From: Gracilaria caudata
Taxonomy: Eukaryota > Rhodophyta > Florideophyceae > Gracilariales > Gracilariaceae
Direction: 5' to 3'
Assembly (NCBI GenBank): GCA_030374735.1
Contig: JASCIV010000558.1
Location: 1 to 16,828, forward strand
Length of the DNA: 16,828 bases
The notes beneath the pieces are model-generated. The model was not told the DNA's origin and did no database searches. It was given only the letters and a program-made list of their open reading frames with translations. Shown here piece after piece: positions 16,142-16,828 of the stretch (the stretch's first letter is position 1; every line of letters begins with the position of its first letter). Position numbers and translations under genes: made by a program.

Positions 16142-16828
16142 TTGCGGTGCGGCAGTGCGGGCGGTTCGACGCGCGGAAGCGCGGCTGGTACGGGGCCAGC
16201 AATGGCACTGAGCAGCACACGCGTCGCATGAGCGCGTGACGTGACGCGCGACGAGCGCAGCGCACCCTTTTCGCAGCGAAAAATAAAAAAACACGTGTCC
16301 GCCGCGCCGTCGCACGCGCGCCGCATGCGTCGCTTACAGCCGCGCGTTTAGGGCTGCACGCGCGATTCAAAGTGGCGCCGCGAGCGGTGAAAGCTTTACG
16401 TTTGCTACGCGTGCTACGTGGCAGACGTGCGCGTGATTACAGCGCGCGCGAAGTGCCCATCGCGCTCGCACGCGCGCAGAAGCGCGCAGCCATGACACCG
16501 CACGCGCGCAGATTTACACCCACACGTGCAACAAATTTGGCGGCCACTGCCTTTGGTTGACGACTTACCGCCGGCGTCACGCCGCAATGATTGCACGTAA
16601 TCATGCGCTTGCTGTCGTCACGCGCCGCTGCTCTCGCCAAAAGCGTGCCGCGCAGAGCGCGCGCCCATCTCTGCCCACCCCGTCGCGCTGCTGCGCGCAC
16701 GCCGCCGTGTCCCACGCCGTGGCGCCGTACCGCTCATTACATCAAATCCAAACCCCGCTCGCGCCTTCTTCTCGCGCTACTTTCCCTGCATAACGTTCCA
16801 CCGTCGCACCATTCCCCCCCCCCCAAAC

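Larger units (their letters stand above)
15781..16828. other. GC- and CpG-rich gene-free region
   Basis: This stretch is far richer in G, C and CpG (many CGCG and GCGC runs) than the rest of the window. Its open frames are Arg/Ala-rich, overlap on both strands and look like by-products of composition. It contains several inverted repeats (listed separately), a 14-bp direct repeat (CGCACGCGCGCAGA at 16467-16480 and 16499-16512), the palindromes TTTTCGCAGCGAAAA (16268-16282) and ACACGTGT (16291-16298), and an 11-C run at 16814-16824. It may be the promoter of a gene to the right; nothing proves this. Confidence 0.5.

Noticed and set aside
16070..16793. Overlapping Arg/Ala-rich frames on both strands
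   Set aside because: High GC removes stop codons; the frames overlap in several phases with no domain pattern.
1..16828. Mobile elements, CRISPR arrays or an operon
   Set aside because: No transposase, reverse transcriptase, long terminal repeats, spaced repeats or co-directional gene runs were seen.

Overview
The window is nuclear DNA of a compact, intron-poor eukaryote that carries a plastid. The evidence is as follows. There are eukaryote-only genes (CPSF73, beta'-COP and a coilin-like protein). There is a cyanobacterial-type DNA gyrase B with an N-terminal targeting extension, and a plant/cyanobacterial-type PRPP synthetase with a long presequence. One GT-AG intron of 81 nt and a tRNA with an anticodon-loop intron are also present. 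The gyrase presequence looks like a simple transit peptide without a leading ER signal, which favours a primary plastid. A unicellular red alga is my best guess, but this is inference and no species is claimed.

Layout. Six protein genes alternate strictly in direction: CPSF73 (+, 955-3009), plastid GyrB (-, 3145-5220), PRPP synthetase (+, 5736-7019), mitochondrial-type monothiol glutaredoxin (-, 7379-7825), a 1269-residue coilin-like protein (+, 8367-12176) and coatomer beta' (-, 12399-15173). Convergent 3' ends are 135-359 bp apart; divergent 5' ends are about 515-540 bp apart. A tRNA-Ser(CGA) gene with a 21-nt intron follows at 15621-15722 with T-run terminators. The last 1.1 kb is GC- and CpG-rich, has no convincing gene and holds a cluster of inverted repeats. 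The first 950 bases hold no certain gene, only a possible C-terminal fragment of one lying further left.

The genes do not form a pathway. Their products act in pre-mRNA 3' processing, plastid DNA topology, PRPP synthesis, Fe-S cluster delivery, probably nuclear-body organisation, and COPI transport. The points most worth a second look are: the coilin-like domain at the front of a giant disordered protein with repeated short motifs; the COPB2 start codon, which is split from the rest of the gene by an intron lying directly after the ATG; a charged insertion in the catalytic ATP-site loop of PRPP synthetase; and the hairpin cluster beyond the tRNA.
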